64,000 nucleotides of DNA from Oscillatoriales cyanobacterium USR001 (GCA_001698425.1 MBRE01000057.1:34855-98854), one strand, 5' to 3'. Positions 15,379 through 24,160 are shown, numbered from the stretch's first letter. A program made the numbers and translations. Notes: generated by a model not told the origin, from the letters alone.

Positions 15379-16305
15379 TCAGTTTTGCTCTGCAAACCTA
15401 GATAATAATTCTTCACGGGATAATTGCAGAAGCAAAGGAGCAAATTCCGCTGGTGGTAAAGTTAGTAATGGGTCAATAATTGCGGCTAGTTCCTCATCCA
15501 AAGAACCAAAGCGCGATGCCAGTAAATTTTCTATGATACTGCGCTTTGCTTCTTGAAGTCCCTGCTGGAGTCCCTGCTGGAGTCCCTGCTGGAGTCCCTC
15601 TTGTTTTGCCTCTGCCAAATGTTGTTCGTAAATGGGTGATAATCTCATAGTTAACTCCTGATCTTCGGGATCTTTATTGGGGTTGACAACTAAATTTGCT
15701 CTCAACACACTGAGCATAGTTAAAGCATTTGTTCGGAGTGGATGCGATACTGGAAGTGCTTCTATTTCCGCGATCACTTGCTTCTGAACATTGCCTTTTC
15801 CCAGAATCCTTAACCACAATGTTTCTGCGGTACGGGGCAATTGGTGAATAACGATGATTGCTGTCCTGAGTTCTGGTGCCATTAGGTAAACTCCGGGCAA
15901 CCATTCCGATTCTACTATAGCACGAAATCCTGATAATATTGTTGTTGATGCAGTGGGTGTAAGTATCCACAATCTCGGCAAAACTAAATCGGCATTTTCT
16001 GTAGAATTGCGAGCGGTTTCGCGGTAGTATTGTCGTCGAAGTTCTAACTCTTTTGATAGACAATCGCAAATTTCTTGGGGTGTAACTGGATTGCGAAAAG
16101 GCTCAAAAATAGAGGGAGTTGCCAGCAATCTTCCTAATAATCCTAACAGTTCAGGATTCATTTTACTTATAGGTGCTGGTTCAAACCAAACATCTATTTC
16201 TCTAACTTCGGCGGTAATGCTACGGGGGGCTTGTGTTGTACCAAAGGGAGTTAGCAATTCTTCCAGGTAATCTTTGGCAAATTTGTCGTGAATAAATCGA
16301 GTCAT
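15379..16305 (-). CDS. Rpn/PD-(D/E)XK-family nuclease-like protein, cyanobacterial type
   Basis: A 308-residue protein of the recombination-promoting-nuclease-like group that is abundant in filamentous cyanobacteria. TRFIHDKFAKDYLEELLTPF is the standard opening, EVREIDVWFEPAP holds the acidic active-site strand, and the tail is a glutamine-rich repeat (EGLQQGLQQGLQ, 12-bp DNA repeats at 15558-15600) ending in a DUF4351-like helix pair. The usual ExK of the nuclease core is hard to see, so activity is uncertain. It is on the minus strand, opposite the hox operon, and is bordered by two copies of the hoxW start, so it looks inserted. Confidence 0.75.
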   Translation of the reverse strand: MTRFIHDKFAKDYLEELLTPFGTTQAPRSITAEVREIDVWFEPAPISKMNPELLGLLGRLLATPSIFEPFRNPVTPQEICDCLSKELELRRQYYRETARNSTENADLVLPRLWILTPTASTTILSGFRAIVESEWLPGVYLMAPELRTAIIVIHQLPRTAETLWLRILGKGNVQKQVIAEIEALPVSHPLRTNALTMLSVLRANLVVNPNKDPEDQELTMRLSPIYEQHLAEAKQEGLQQGLQQGLQQGLQEAKRSIIENLLASRFGSLDEELAAIIDPLLTLPPAEFAPLLLQLSREELLSRFAEQN

Positions 16306-16382
16306 TCTGGAATCTAAGTTTATTTGACTTTGGCTACAATAGCACTAACGTTGTAGTCAATGATAGTCAACTATTGAATAAA

Positions 16383-16868
16383 ATGAAAGATGAAAAATTA
16401 CAAACCACAAAATTAACTTCTTTCCTAGTAATTGGTTATGGCAATCAATTACGGGGTGATGATGGTATTGGTCCACAAGTAGCTGAGGCGGTTGAACAGT
16501 GGAATTTACCCCAAATTCAGGTAAAATCATTGCATCAATTAACCCCAGAATTAGCGGATGATTTAGCTAAAGTTGATTGTGCAATTTTTGTTGATGCTTG
16601 GATGACAGAAAGTAGCGATTTTTCTGGGGTAAAAGTTGAAAAAATCGAGCCTGTATCCGCCGGCAACTTGCTTTTGGGACACGCCTCAAACCCGCGATCG
16701 CTCCTAGCGATCGCACTGACTCTCTACGGTAACAGTCCTCAAAGTTGGTTAATTTCTGTGCCAGGAATTAACTTTGAATTTAGCGATCGCCTTTCCCCAT
16801 CTGCCGAAACTGGGGTCAAAGCCGCCTTAGAGCAAATTCAGCGATTAATCAGCCCAGAAATTATCTGA
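16383..16868 (+). CDS. hoxW: HoxW hydrogenase maturation endopeptidase
   Basis: A 161-residue peptidase of the HybD/HoxW family, which cleaves the HoxH C-terminal tail after nickel insertion. VIGYGNQLRGDDGIGPQVAE contains the conserved metal-binding Asp of the GNxLxxDDG motif, CAIFVDAWM the second acidic position, and LLLGHASNPRSLLAIA the conserved His. ATG 16383 is preferred over TTG 16374. It sits 3.3 kb downstream of hoxH, with three signalling genes and an opposite-strand nuclease between. Because of that insertion it may be read from its own promoter. Confidence 0.9.
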   Translation: MKDEKLQTTKLTSFLVIGYGNQLRGDDGIGPQVAEAVEQWNLPQIQVKSLHQLTPELADDLAKVDCAIFVDAWMTESSDFSGVKVEKIEPVSAGNLLLGHASNPRSLLAIALTLYGNSPQSWLISVPGINFEFSDRLSPSAETGVKAALEQIQRLISPEII

Positions 16869-17249
16869 ATTTAATTATAACAAATTTTAAGAAAATTGTA
16901 GATTTTTATTTTGTGTTAAAAAAAGCTAAGTTTTTGGTTTAATATGCCTCTATTTGTTGGATAATATAAACAGGAAAGTTTGGGAAAAGAGTTGAAATAC
17001 AAACTTTCTAAAACCTTGATAAATAAGGCTTTCACTCGTAATGTCCCGATTTATCAAGCACAGAAAAACAACAACAGAGTTGTTTAAATTAAGTGCAGGT
17101 TCGTCAACTTTTGTGAATACTGCTTGAAAATTTTATATCTTCATTACATCAGTCAAAAGGCAGGTTTTACGAAAATTAGACGGAGGAATAATAGCCCAAA
17201 ATTCTGTTAAAAACTGAACCATACTAGCAATAACTAAAGGTTTGAACTT
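16869..17249. promoter_or_regulatory. 381-bp region upstream of the PFOR gene with a perfect 10-bp inverted repeat
   Basis: AT-rich leader. CTTGATAAAT (17015-17024) and ATTTATCAAG (17049-17058) form a perfect inverted repeat with a 24-base loop. The outer TTGAT/ATCAA halves resemble separated FNR half-sites, but the spacing is wrong for a classical FNR box (TTGAT-N4-ATCAA). It may be an operator or an mRNA hairpin. A GGAGGAATAA string at 17180-17189 is too far from the ATG at 17250 to be its ribosome site. Confidence 0.4.
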
Positions 17250-20200
17250 ATGACTGAAAGAACTTACGCAACAATTGATGGCAACGAAGCGGTCGCTTAT
17301 GTCGCCTACCGATTAAATGAAGTGATTGCAATTTATCCGATCACACCTTCATCGCCGATGGCCGAGTGGTCCGATGCCTGGACCGCAGAAGCGAAGCCGA
17401 ATATTTGGGGTACAATTCCCTTGGTGGTGGAATTGCAAAGCGAAGGCGGCGTGGCTGGGGCCGTGCATGGCGCACTGCAAACGGGATCGTTAACAACCAC
17501 GTTTACCGCGTCCCAAGGCCTGTTATTGATGATCCCCAATATGTACAAGATTGCTGGGGAACTTACGCCGACGGTGTTTCACATTGCTGCGCGATCGCTG
17601 GCGGCCCAAGGGCTATCAATTTTTGGCGATCACAGTGATGTCACTTCTGCCCGCAGTACCGGTTTTGCGATGCTGTGCTCCGCTTCAGTGCAGGAAGCCC
17701 ACGATTTTGCCTTGATTTCCACCGCTGCTACCCTGCGATCGCGCATTCCCTTCCTGCATTTCTTCGACGGTTTCCGCACCTCCCACGAAGTTCAGAAAGT
17801 GGAAATGCTAACAGAAGACGATATGCGATCGCTCGTTCCCGATGAACTCGTCTTCGCCCACCGATCGCGATCGCTAACTCCCGATCGCCCAGTATTGCGC
17901 GGTACGGCGCAAAATCCTGACGTTTATTTCCAAGCCAGAGAAACCGTTAATTCCTATTATACTGCCTGCCTAGATATCACTGAACAAGTGATGAATGAAT
18001 TTGCTCAATTAACAGGAAGGCAATACAAACTCTATGAATATTATGGCGATGCCGCAGCAGAAAGAATCGTCATTCTCATGGGTTCTGGTTGCGAATCTGT
18101 CCATGAAACCATAGATTATCTGAATAGTAAAGGTGAAAAATTAGGCGTTGTAAAAGTCCGAATGTATCGCCCCTTTGACGGTAAACGACTGATGGCAGCC
18201 ATACCCGAAACCGTCAAATCCATCGCCGTTTTAGACCGCACCAAAGAACCAGGAGCCGGCGGCGAACCCCTTTATTTAGACGTAATTACTGCCCTAGTAG
18301 AAGAAGAACGCACCACCATTAAAGTAGTAGGGGGACGTTACGGCTTATCATCTAAAGAATTCACTCCATCAATGATTAAAGCCGTCTTTGATAACCTGAG
18401 TGCGGCTAAACCCAAGAATCATTTTACAGTAGGAATTAACGACGACGTTACCCACACCAGCCTAGATTACGACCGAGAATTTAGCATCGAATCTGATAGC
18501 GTAGTTCGAGCAATTTTCTACGGATTAGGCGCTGATGGTACGGTAGGGGCTAATAAAAACTCCATCAAAATTATCGGTGAAGAAACTGATAATTACGCTC
18601 AAGGTTACTTCGTCTATGACTCTAAAAAATCTGGTTCCGTCACCGTCTCCCACCTGCGCTTCGGACCCCAGCCAATTCGTTCAATTTATCTCATAGAAAA
18701 AGCCAACTTTGTCGCCTGTCATCAATGGGGATTTCTGGAACAATTCGATATGCTCAAAGAGATTGTTCCCGGTGGCACATTCCTCGTAAATAGCATCTAT
18801 GGTCCAGATGATGTTTGGATGCGTTTACCGCTGTCAGTACAAGAGACAATTATTCAGAAAAAACTCAAATTTTACGTTACTGATGCGAACAAAATTGCCC
18901 GTGAAGCAGGCATGGCCGGACGCATAAATACAGTCATGCAAGCGTGCTTTTTTGCCCTCTCTGGAGTATTGCCGCGAGAAGAAGCGATCGCCCAAATTAA
19001 AAAGGCAATTAAAAAGAGTTATGGCAAAAAAGGCCCAGAAATTGTCAAGATGAACATGGACGCTGTAGATCGTTCATTGCAATATCTTTTTGAGGTACAA
19101 GTTCCCGATACTGCCGATAGTGAAATTACCTTGCGATCGCCCGTACCTGATACCGCTCCAGCATTTGTGCGCGAAGTTTTAGGAGCAATGATTGGCAAAT
19201 GCGGCGACAATTTACCCGTTAGTGCTATGCCCATAGATGGTACTTATCCCACCGGCACTTCTAAATGGGAAAAACGCAATATTGCCACAGAAATTCCGGT
19301 TTGGGATACCGATGTTTGCGTGCAGTGTGGTAAGTGTGTCATGGTTTGTCCTCATAGTGTAATTCGCTCCAAAGTTTACGAACCAGAACAGTTAGCAAAT
19401 GCCCCAGAAACCTTCAAGAGTAAAGATGCTAAAGACCACGATTGGCACGGCTTAAAATTCACCATTCAAGTTGCTCCAGAAGACTGTACAGGTTGCGCTC
19501 TCTGCGTAGATGTTTGCCCAGCAAAAAACAAAAGCCAGCCTAAATTAAAGGCAATTAATATGGCAGAACAATTGCCATTACGGGAACCAGAAAGAGCAAA
19601 TTGGGACTTCTTTTTAGGTTTACCAAATCCCGATCGGCGCGAACTAAAACTGAATAAAATCAATCAACAGCAAATGGAAGAACCGCTGTTTGAATTTTCT
19701 GGAGCTTGTGGAGCTTGCGGTGAAACTCCTTATCTGAAATTAGTTAGTCAACTATTTGGCGATCGCATGGTAGTTGCTAATGCTACCGGTTGTTCATCCA
19801 TTTATGGCGGCAATTTACCAACAACACCTTGGACAACCAATAGCGAAGGACGGGGCCCTGCTTGGTCAAATTCCCTCTTTGAAGATAACGCCGAATTTGG
19901 GTTAGGTTTCCGAGTTTCCATCGACAAACAAACTCAATTTGCCACTGAATTATTGCAACAACTTGGCGGCGAAATCGGCGACAATTTAGTGCAAGCTATC
20001 CTAGCTTCTGAACAAAAAAATGAGGCCGATATTTGGGAACAACGGGAACGAGTAGTTCAACTCAAACAAAAATTACAAAGCCTTGAATCTTCTACGGCCA
20101 AACAGTTACTAAGTTTAGCTGATTTTCTAGTGAAAAAAAGCGTCTGGATTATCGGCGGCGACGGTTGGGCCTATGACATTGGTTACGGTGGTTTAGATCA

Positions 20201-20822
20201 TGTAATTGCCAGTGGTCGGAATGTAAATATCCTCGTTTTGGATACCGAAGTTTACTCAAATACTGGCGGTCAAATGTCAAAAGCCACCCCACGCGGAGCC
20301 GTTGCTAAATTTGCTGCTGGTGGCAAACCTGCTGCTAAGAAAGACTTAGGATTAATTGCCATGACTTACGGTAATGTTTACGTTGCTAGTATCGCAATGG
20401 GAGCGCGGGATGAACACACTTTGCGAGTATTTTTAGAGGCAGAAGCCTACGATGGGCCGTCTTTAATTATTGCTTATTCCCATTGTATTGCTCACGGAAT
20501 TAACATGGCAGGAGGAATGCAGCAACAGAAAGCCGCCGTAGAATCAGGCGCAAAATTGCTTTACCGCTACAATCCCGATCGCACTCACCAAGGGGAAAAT
20601 CCTTTGCAATTAGACTCGCGATCGCCGAAAATTCCGCTCGAACAATATATGTATGCAGAAAACCGTTTCAAAATGCTAAAAGCCAGCAAACCAGAAGATG
20701 CACGGCGGCTATTAGCAGAAGCTCAAGCAGATGTAAATTCCCGCTGGGCAATGTATCAATATCTCGCACAACGTCCCCTATCTAATGGACATCAAGATCA
20801 CAGTAATAGGAATGAAAATTGA
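17250..20822 (+). CDS. nifJ: Pyruvate:ferredoxin (flavodoxin) oxidoreductase
   Basis: A 1190-residue single-chain PFOR, the usual length. It converts pyruvate and CoA to acetyl-CoA, CO2 and reduced ferredoxin. IAIYPITPSSPMAEWSDAW starts domain I. CVQCGKCVMVCPH and CTGCALCVDVCP bind two 4Fe-4S clusters. GACGACGETPYLKL and NATGCSSIYGG hold further cluster cysteines. GGDGWAYDIGYGGLDHV is the thiamine-pyrophosphate and Mg2+ motif, followed by DTEVYSNTGGQMSK. It is oxygen-sensitive in most bacteria, though cyanobacteria keep it and use it in the dark. Placement next to hox suggests that reduced ferredoxin from pyruvate feeds H2 production. No nif genes are nearby. Confidence 0.96.
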   Translation: MTERTYATIDGNEAVAYVAYRLNEVIAIYPITPSSPMAEWSDAWTAEAKPNIWGTIPLVVELQSEGGVAGAVHGALQTGSLTTTFTASQGLLLMIPNMYKIAGELTPTVFHIAARSLAAQGLSIFGDHSDVTSARSTGFAMLCSASVQEAHDFALISTAATLRSRIPFLHFFDGFRTSHEVQKVEMLTEDDMRSLVPDELVFAHRSRSLTPDRPVLRGTAQNPDVYFQARETVNSYYTACLDITEQVMNEFAQLTGRQYKLYEYYGDAAAERIVILMGSGCESVHETIDYLNSKGEKLGVVKVRMYRPFDGKRLMAAIPETVKSIAVLDRTKEPGAGGEPLYLDVITALVEEERTTIKVVGGRYGLSSKEFTPSMIKAVFDNLSAAKPKNHFTVGINDDVTHTSLDYDREFSIESDSVVRAIFYGLGADGTVGANKNSIKIIGEETDNYAQGYFVYDSKKSGSVTVSHLRFGPQPIRSIYLIEKANFVACHQWGFLEQFDMLKEIVPGGTFLVNSIYGPDDVWMRLPLSVQETIIQKKLKFYVTDANKIAREAGMAGRINTVMQACFFALSGVLPREEAIAQIKKAIKKSYGKKGPEIVKMNMDAVDRSLQYLFEVQVPDTADSEITLRSPVPDTAPAFVREVLGAMIGKCGDNLPVSAMPIDGTYPTGTSKWEKRNIATEIPVWDTDVCVQCGKCVMVCPHSVIRSKVYEPEQLANAPETFKSKDAKDHDWHGLKFTIQVAPEDCTGCALCVDVCPAKNKSQPKLKAINMAEQLPLREPERANWDFFLGLPNPDRRELKLNKINQQQMEEPLFEFSGACGACGETPYLKLVSQLFGDRMVVANATGCSSIYGGNLPTTPWTTNSEGRGPAWSNSLFEDNAEFGLGFRVSIDKQTQFATELLQQLGGEIGDNLVQAILASEQKNEADIWEQRERVVQLKQKLQSLESSTAKQLLSLADFLVKKSVWIIGGDGWAYDIGYGGLDHVIASGRNVNILVLDTEVYSNTGGQMSKATPRGAVAKFAAGGKPAAKKDLGLIAMTYGNVYVASIAMGARDEHTLRVFLEAEAYDGPSLIIAYSHCIAHGINMAGGMQQQKAAVESGAKLLYRYNPDRTHQGENPLQLDSRSPKIPLEQYMYAENRFKMLKASKPEDARRLLAEAQADVNSRWAMYQYLAQRPLSNGHQDHSNRNEN

Positions 20823-20830
20823 TTTGGTTC

Positions 20831-20865
20831 GTAGTAAGCGCAAAGAGCGCTAAAGCGCTTACTAC
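20831..20865. repeat. Palindrome GTAGTAAGCGC / GCGCTTACTAC (between PFOR and DHOD-like genes)
   Basis: Perfect 11-bp inverted arms at 20831-20841 and 20855-20865. A related longer palindrome is at 21947-22002, so the DHOD-like gene is bracketed by two members of this family. It could act as an mRNA-stabilising hairpin or partial terminator. Confidence 0.7.
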
Positions 20866-20917
20866 AAACAGCTTTTAGTGAAGACAAATCTCACAATAAT
20901 CCAAGGAGAAATTTAAG

Positions 20918-21928
20918 ATGAATTTGACTACTAATTATCTAGGTTTAGAGCTACGTTCGCCCCTAGTTCCCTCCGCCGCCGCACCTTTAACCGAAAATAT
21001 TGACAATCTCAAACGTATGGAAGATGCGGGTGCGGGTGCTGTTGTGCTGCATTCATTATTTGAGGAACAAATTAGACAAGAACGTTTTGAATTGCAACAT
21101 CACTTCACTCATGGTACTGATAGTTTTGCCGAATCTCTTACCTATTTCCCTGAACCAGAAATATTTCATGTTGGCACTCAAGAGTATCTGAATCATATTT
21201 CTAATGCTAAAGATATGGTAGATATTCCAATTATTGCCAGCCTTAATGGTTCCACAGTTGGCGGCTGGGTTAATTACGCGAAAGAAATAGAATTAGCCGG
21301 CGCTGATGCACTAGAATTAAATGTGTATTATGTGCCGACAGATATGGAAATGAGCGGCGCACAAATTGAGCAGAATTATATTGATATTCTGCGAGCAGTC
21401 AAATCAGAAGTCAGAATTCCTGTTGCCATTAAACTGAGTCCTTTCTTCAGCAATATGGCAAATATGGCAAAACAGTTAACTGAAGCGGGAGCTAATGCTC
21501 TCGTTTTGTTTAACCGATTTTACCAGCCAGATATTAATATCGAAGAGTTAGAAGTGCAGCCAAACGTATTACTAAGTACGCCCCAAGATATGCGTTTACC
21601 TTTGCGCTGGATTGCGATTTTGTATGGTCGTCTTGATGTTGATTTCGCCGCTACTAGCGGTATCCAAAAAGGTCAAGATGCGATTAAAATGTTGATGGTT
21701 GGTGCTAATGTGACAATGCTTTGTTCAGTATTATTACGGCATGGAATTGAACACATTAGCGTCATTGAACAAGAAATGCTGCATTGGATGGAAGAACACG
21801 AATATGAGTCTATCAAACAGATGCAAGGTTCGATGTCACAGATTAATTGTCCTGATGAATCAGCCTTTGAACGATCGCAGTATATGAAAGCAGTAAATAC
21901 CTATAAACCGGAGCGAATCTTAGTTTAA
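20918..21928 (+). CDS. Dihydroorotate dehydrogenase-like flavoprotein linked to PFOR
   Basis: A 336-residue FMN-dependent TIM-barrel protein similar to class 1 dihydroorotate dehydrogenases. NLTTNYLGLELRSPLVPSAA opens the barrel. IPIIASLNGSTVGGWVNYAK, GADALELNVYYVP and VPVAIKLSPFFSNM match the FMN and substrate strands; KLSPF carries the conserved Lys. Proteins of this type often follow nifJ in cyanobacteria (recalled). The true substrate is not known to me; a link to ferredoxin or pyruvate metabolism is inferred from position. A real pyrimidine role is less likely, since a DHOD is usually placed elsewhere. AAGGAGAAA precedes the ATG. Confidence 0.8.
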   Translation: MNLTTNYLGLELRSPLVPSAAAPLTENIDNLKRMEDAGAGAVVLHSLFEEQIRQERFELQHHFTHGTDSFAESLTYFPEPEIFHVGTQEYLNHISNAKDMVDIPIIASLNGSTVGGWVNYAKEIELAGADALELNVYYVPTDMEMSGAQIEQNYIDILRAVKSEVRIPVAIKLSPFFSNMANMAKQLTEAGANALVLFNRFYQPDINIEELEVQPNVLLSTPQDMRLPLRWIAILYGRLDVDFAATSGIQKGQDAIKMLMVGANVTMLCSVLLRHGIEHISVIEQEMLHWMEEHEYESIKQMQGSMSQINCPDESAFERSQYMKAVNTYKPERILV

Positions 21929-21946
21929 CAGGACTTACAAAGGCAC

Positions 21947-22002
21947 GTAGTAGCGCTTCAGCGCGCTCTTTCGTAGGTAAAGAGCGCGCTAGGCGCTACT
22001 AC
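21947..22002. terminator. Long GC-rich palindrome after the DHOD-like gene
   Basis: Arms GTAGTAGCGC and GCGCTACTAC enclose inner arms AGCGCGCTCTTT and AAAGAGCGCGCT, giving a nearly complete stem. It begins 19 bases after the stop. Related to the palindrome at 20831-20865. May end transcription of the fermentation block, though there is no long T run. Confidence 0.55.
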
Positions 22003-22156
22003 ATACCTAAAATTTAATATCTATTTTGTGACATTTGCATAATTCCTATTGCATAAAAAATATTTAATAAAAAAATAATTATAATCAGATTTACTCAGAT
22101 TACATTTATAGGGTAAAATTTCATCTTGTGTATCAACCATTACCAAGGATCAAAAT

Positions 22157-22483
22157 ATGTCAGAATTTTTAGATTTTCTCCGACACCAATTTGCTTATGT
22201 CGCCTTTGGAGAATTCAAACCAGGTAAATTTGAAGAAGCCAAGCAACTTTACCAAAAAGCTGTTTCTACCTACGCTCATGGTTTTAAAGGAGCCTATCTA
22301 TTGCAATTACCGAATACAGACAAAGGAATTGCGATCGTTTTTTGGGAAAGTATAGAAGATATGCAATCCAATCAAAGCGAAGCTTATCAGGAAATATTGA
22401 AGCAAATCAATCATTTATTTGCCAAAGTGCCTGACACTGATATTTATGAAATTGTCAGTGAAATTAAGCCAAAAGAAGAGTAA
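22157..22483 (+). CDS. Small conserved hypothetical protein, ABM/ferredoxin-like fold
   Basis: A 108-residue protein. FAYVAFGEFKPGKFEEAKQL, then GAYLLQLPNTDKGIAIVFWE and SIEDMQSNQSEAYQEILKQI follow the strand-helix-strand pattern of antibiotic-biosynthesis-monooxygenase-like dimeric alpha/beta barrels. No cofactor motif is visible and the function is unknown. Upstream AAGGATCAAAAT supports ATG 22157. It follows the palindrome after the DHOD-like gene and probably has its own promoter in the 228-bp gap. Confidence 0.6.
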   Translation: MSEFLDFLRHQFAYVAFGEFKPGKFEEAKQLYQKAVSTYAHGFKGAYLLQLPNTDKGIAIVFWESIEDMQSNQSEAYQEILKQINHLFAKVPDTDIYEIVSEIKPKEE

Positions 22484-22507
22484 ATCATTTTATTCAGAGA
22501 GGATATT

Positions 22508-22663
22508 ATGCGAGAATTAGAACCACAACTAAATGAGCAGATTCAAAGATTAGCAATTTCTCAATTGGAAGACTTGGGAGAAGCACTGCTTGACTTCTCA
22601 AATGCCGCAGATTTAGCCGCTTGGTTGCAATTACACCAGACAGAAGAAGGAGCAACAAATTAA
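22508..22663 (+). CDS. 51-residue DUF4351-like tail protein (probable remnant)
   Basis: Short frame from ATG 22508 with GAGAGGATATT upstream. The protein, MRELEPQLNEQIQRLAISQL then EDLGEALLDFSNAADLAAWL, matches the C-terminal DUF4351 helix bundle that normally ends Rpn/putative-nuclease proteins of cyanobacteria, but the nuclease part is absent. It is either an independent mini-gene or the left-over end of a lost Rpn gene that has kept a ribosome site. It is 24 bases behind the preceding gene. Confidence 0.55.
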   Translation: MRELEPQLNEQIQRLAISQLEDLGEALLDFSNAADLAAWLQLHQTEEGATN

Positions 22664-22694
22664 TCGCTTAATTTCACAATATATCAATTTTTTT

Positions 22695-22724
22695 ATCCCG
22701 TTAACCTTTGAGGTTTAACGGGAT
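22695..22724 (+). terminator. Rho-independent-like terminator hairpin
   Basis: ATCCCGTTAACCT and AGGTTTAACGGGAT pair with a short TTG loop and one bulge. There is a T run on the left (22689-22694) and T-rich sequence after it, so it could work in both directions. Separates the DUF4351 frame from the LapA-like gene. Confidence 0.65.
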
Positions 22725-22777
22725 TATCAAATACTATTTTTCCATGAAATTACCAAATTAAACTCAATCCAATACTT

Positions 22778-23041
22778 ATGAAAATAGTTCCCAATTCGAT
22801 CGTTAATATATTTGTTGCCGCCTGGATAAGCACGATCGCGATCGTCGCAGTACAAAACGCCGCCCCAGTATCTTTAAACTTTCTATTTTTCCAATCAATT
22901 TCAATTCCCGTAGGAGTAGTATTAGCCTTAAGCGCTTCAGTAGGAATCCTTGGAGGAGCAATTCTCCAACCCCGGTGGCATCTTCCCAATGCTACAACTA
23001 GCATCCCCCAACCTGAAACAAAAAAGGAAAGAAGGGAATAG
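22778..23041 (+). CDS. LapA/DUF1049-like small membrane protein
   Basis: An 87-residue protein with two predicted membrane helices (IVNIFVAAWISTIAIVAVQN and IPVGVVLALSASVGILGGAI) joined by the NAAPVSLNFLFFQSISIP loop. That pattern, helix - QN - VxLxFLF - helix with GG, is the LapA (DUF1049) family. A hydrophilic tail follows. Envelope role is likely; in other bacteria LapA takes part in lipopolysaccharide assembly, but cyanobacterial function is unclear. Confidence 0.7.
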   Translation: MKIVPNSIVNIFVAAWISTIAIVAVQNAAPVSLNFLFFQSISIPVGVVLALSASVGILGGAILQPRWHLPNATTSIPQPETKKERRE

Positions 23042-23079
23042 AATCAACCAATTAACAATTACCAATTAACAATTATCAA

Positions 23080-24015
23080 CTACAGCGAATATACCTGACC
23101 ATCAATCAACAACCTAGTAATTCCCTTTGCTTGTAAATAAGGAGCAGTTTTTTGGAGCAAACGACCATCAGGAACCTTAAAAACCCTCTGATTTCGTGTC
23201 GAAAAACGGCGTGCAACTCGGTGATTATCAAAAACCGGCAGAGTTTTCTCCCTAATTTCTTCAAGAGGAATCTGACCTAATTCACCAAAAGCCTTCAGAG
23301 GTCTAGTAATCAACTCCCCAGCCCGATCGACAACCAAATAGCAGATTTTCGGAAGAGAAGCTTCACTCAGAGGCAAAACTTGAACCAAAGTTTTACTCCG
23401 AAGTTGGATAGACAACCCAGAGCGCGTACTTGCCATCTCCTCAAAATCGTCATCATCCAAATCCTCCGAGCCAAAATCATCTAAATCATCATCTTCCTCA
23501 TCGTCAAAAGCCCTAAAATCTTCAGCTTCCAACAATCCTTCATCTCCAAGCATTTCCTCTAAATTACTAACCTCAGCACCATAATCATCATCCACAAACT
23601 CTGTAGCATCATCCTCTGGCAAGTCAGAAACCGACAAACGCTGAGGTATAAATGCTCGAACCTCAATTCCCAAAGATTCCGGCTTATCTATACTGCGTTT
23701 ACGAATTAATTTCGAGTTCGGAACTAATTCAGAAGTTGCGGGATATACAGGCTCAGGCAAAGGCAATTCTGGTTCTCGATCGACATCTGGTAAAGTCGGT
23801 TGGGAAATCGTACTTGAAGAATGAGGTAAACGCTTTTGCTTTTGCTGAACCAAAGATTCATATTCTGTCTCAGACAAAAAGCTCTGAAGGATGCGCCTCA
23901 CAGTAGAACTACTCACCCCATAACGCTTGGCGAGAGTGATAGTATTCTCATCGGAATATCGGTATAGTCCGAGGATTTCGCGTTTGTCAGAGTCGGAGAG
24001 TTTTGTAGGCGTCAT
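23080..24015 (-). CDS. HTH-domain protein with acidic linker, cyanobacterial conserved
   Basis: A 311-residue protein. The first 50 residues (KLSDSDKREILGLYRYSDEN then TITLAKRYGVSSSTVRRILQ) form a resolvase/transposase-like helix-turn-helix. A proline-rich linker and a strongly acidic block (about residues 150-195, many DD/DE) follow. The C-terminal 110 residues (QLRSKTLVQVLPLSEASLPK onwards) look like a compact domain of unknown type. It is not an intact transposase, as no DDE or recombinase core is present. Probably a DNA-binding regulator. The gene is monocistronic on the minus strand. Confidence 0.65.
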   Translation of the reverse strand: MTPTKLSDSDKREILGLYRYSDENTITLAKRYGVSSSTVRRILQSFLSETEYESLVQQKQKRLPHSSSTISQPTLPDVDREPELPLPEPVYPATSELVPNSKLIRKRSIDKPESLGIEVRAFIPQRLSVSDLPEDDATEFVDDDYGAEVSNLEEMLGDEGLLEAEDFRAFDDEEDDDLDDFGSEDLDDDDFEEMASTRSGLSIQLRSKTLVQVLPLSEASLPKICYLVVDRAGELITRPLKAFGELGQIPLEEIREKTLPVFDNHRVARRFSTRNQRVFKVPDGRLLQKTAPYLQAKGITRLLIDGQVYSL

Positions 24016-24160
24016 GCCGAGGTTCCAAGCAATAAAGACGGGACTGAGTGCAGCCTTGGGGGGCTTTATTTTAGATTTTAGATTTTAGACTTGAGATTGA
24101 ACACTTCAAGGGAAGCCTCAATTGCCGATCGCTAATTAAAAATCCTGGCATTCAAAATTT

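Noticed and set aside
15379..16305. Classical insertion sequence at the hoxW boundary
   Set aside because: No transposase motif and no short terminal inverted repeats; border duplication of about 42 bp is too long for a usual target-site duplication.
17250..20822. Nitrogen-fixation (nif) cluster suggested by nifJ
   Set aside because: No nifHDK or other nif genes in the window; PFOR here fits the hox fermentation context.
23080..24015. Transposase
   Set aside because: Only a helix-turn-helix start resembles transposases; no DDE or serine-recombinase catalytic core and no terminal inverted repeats found.
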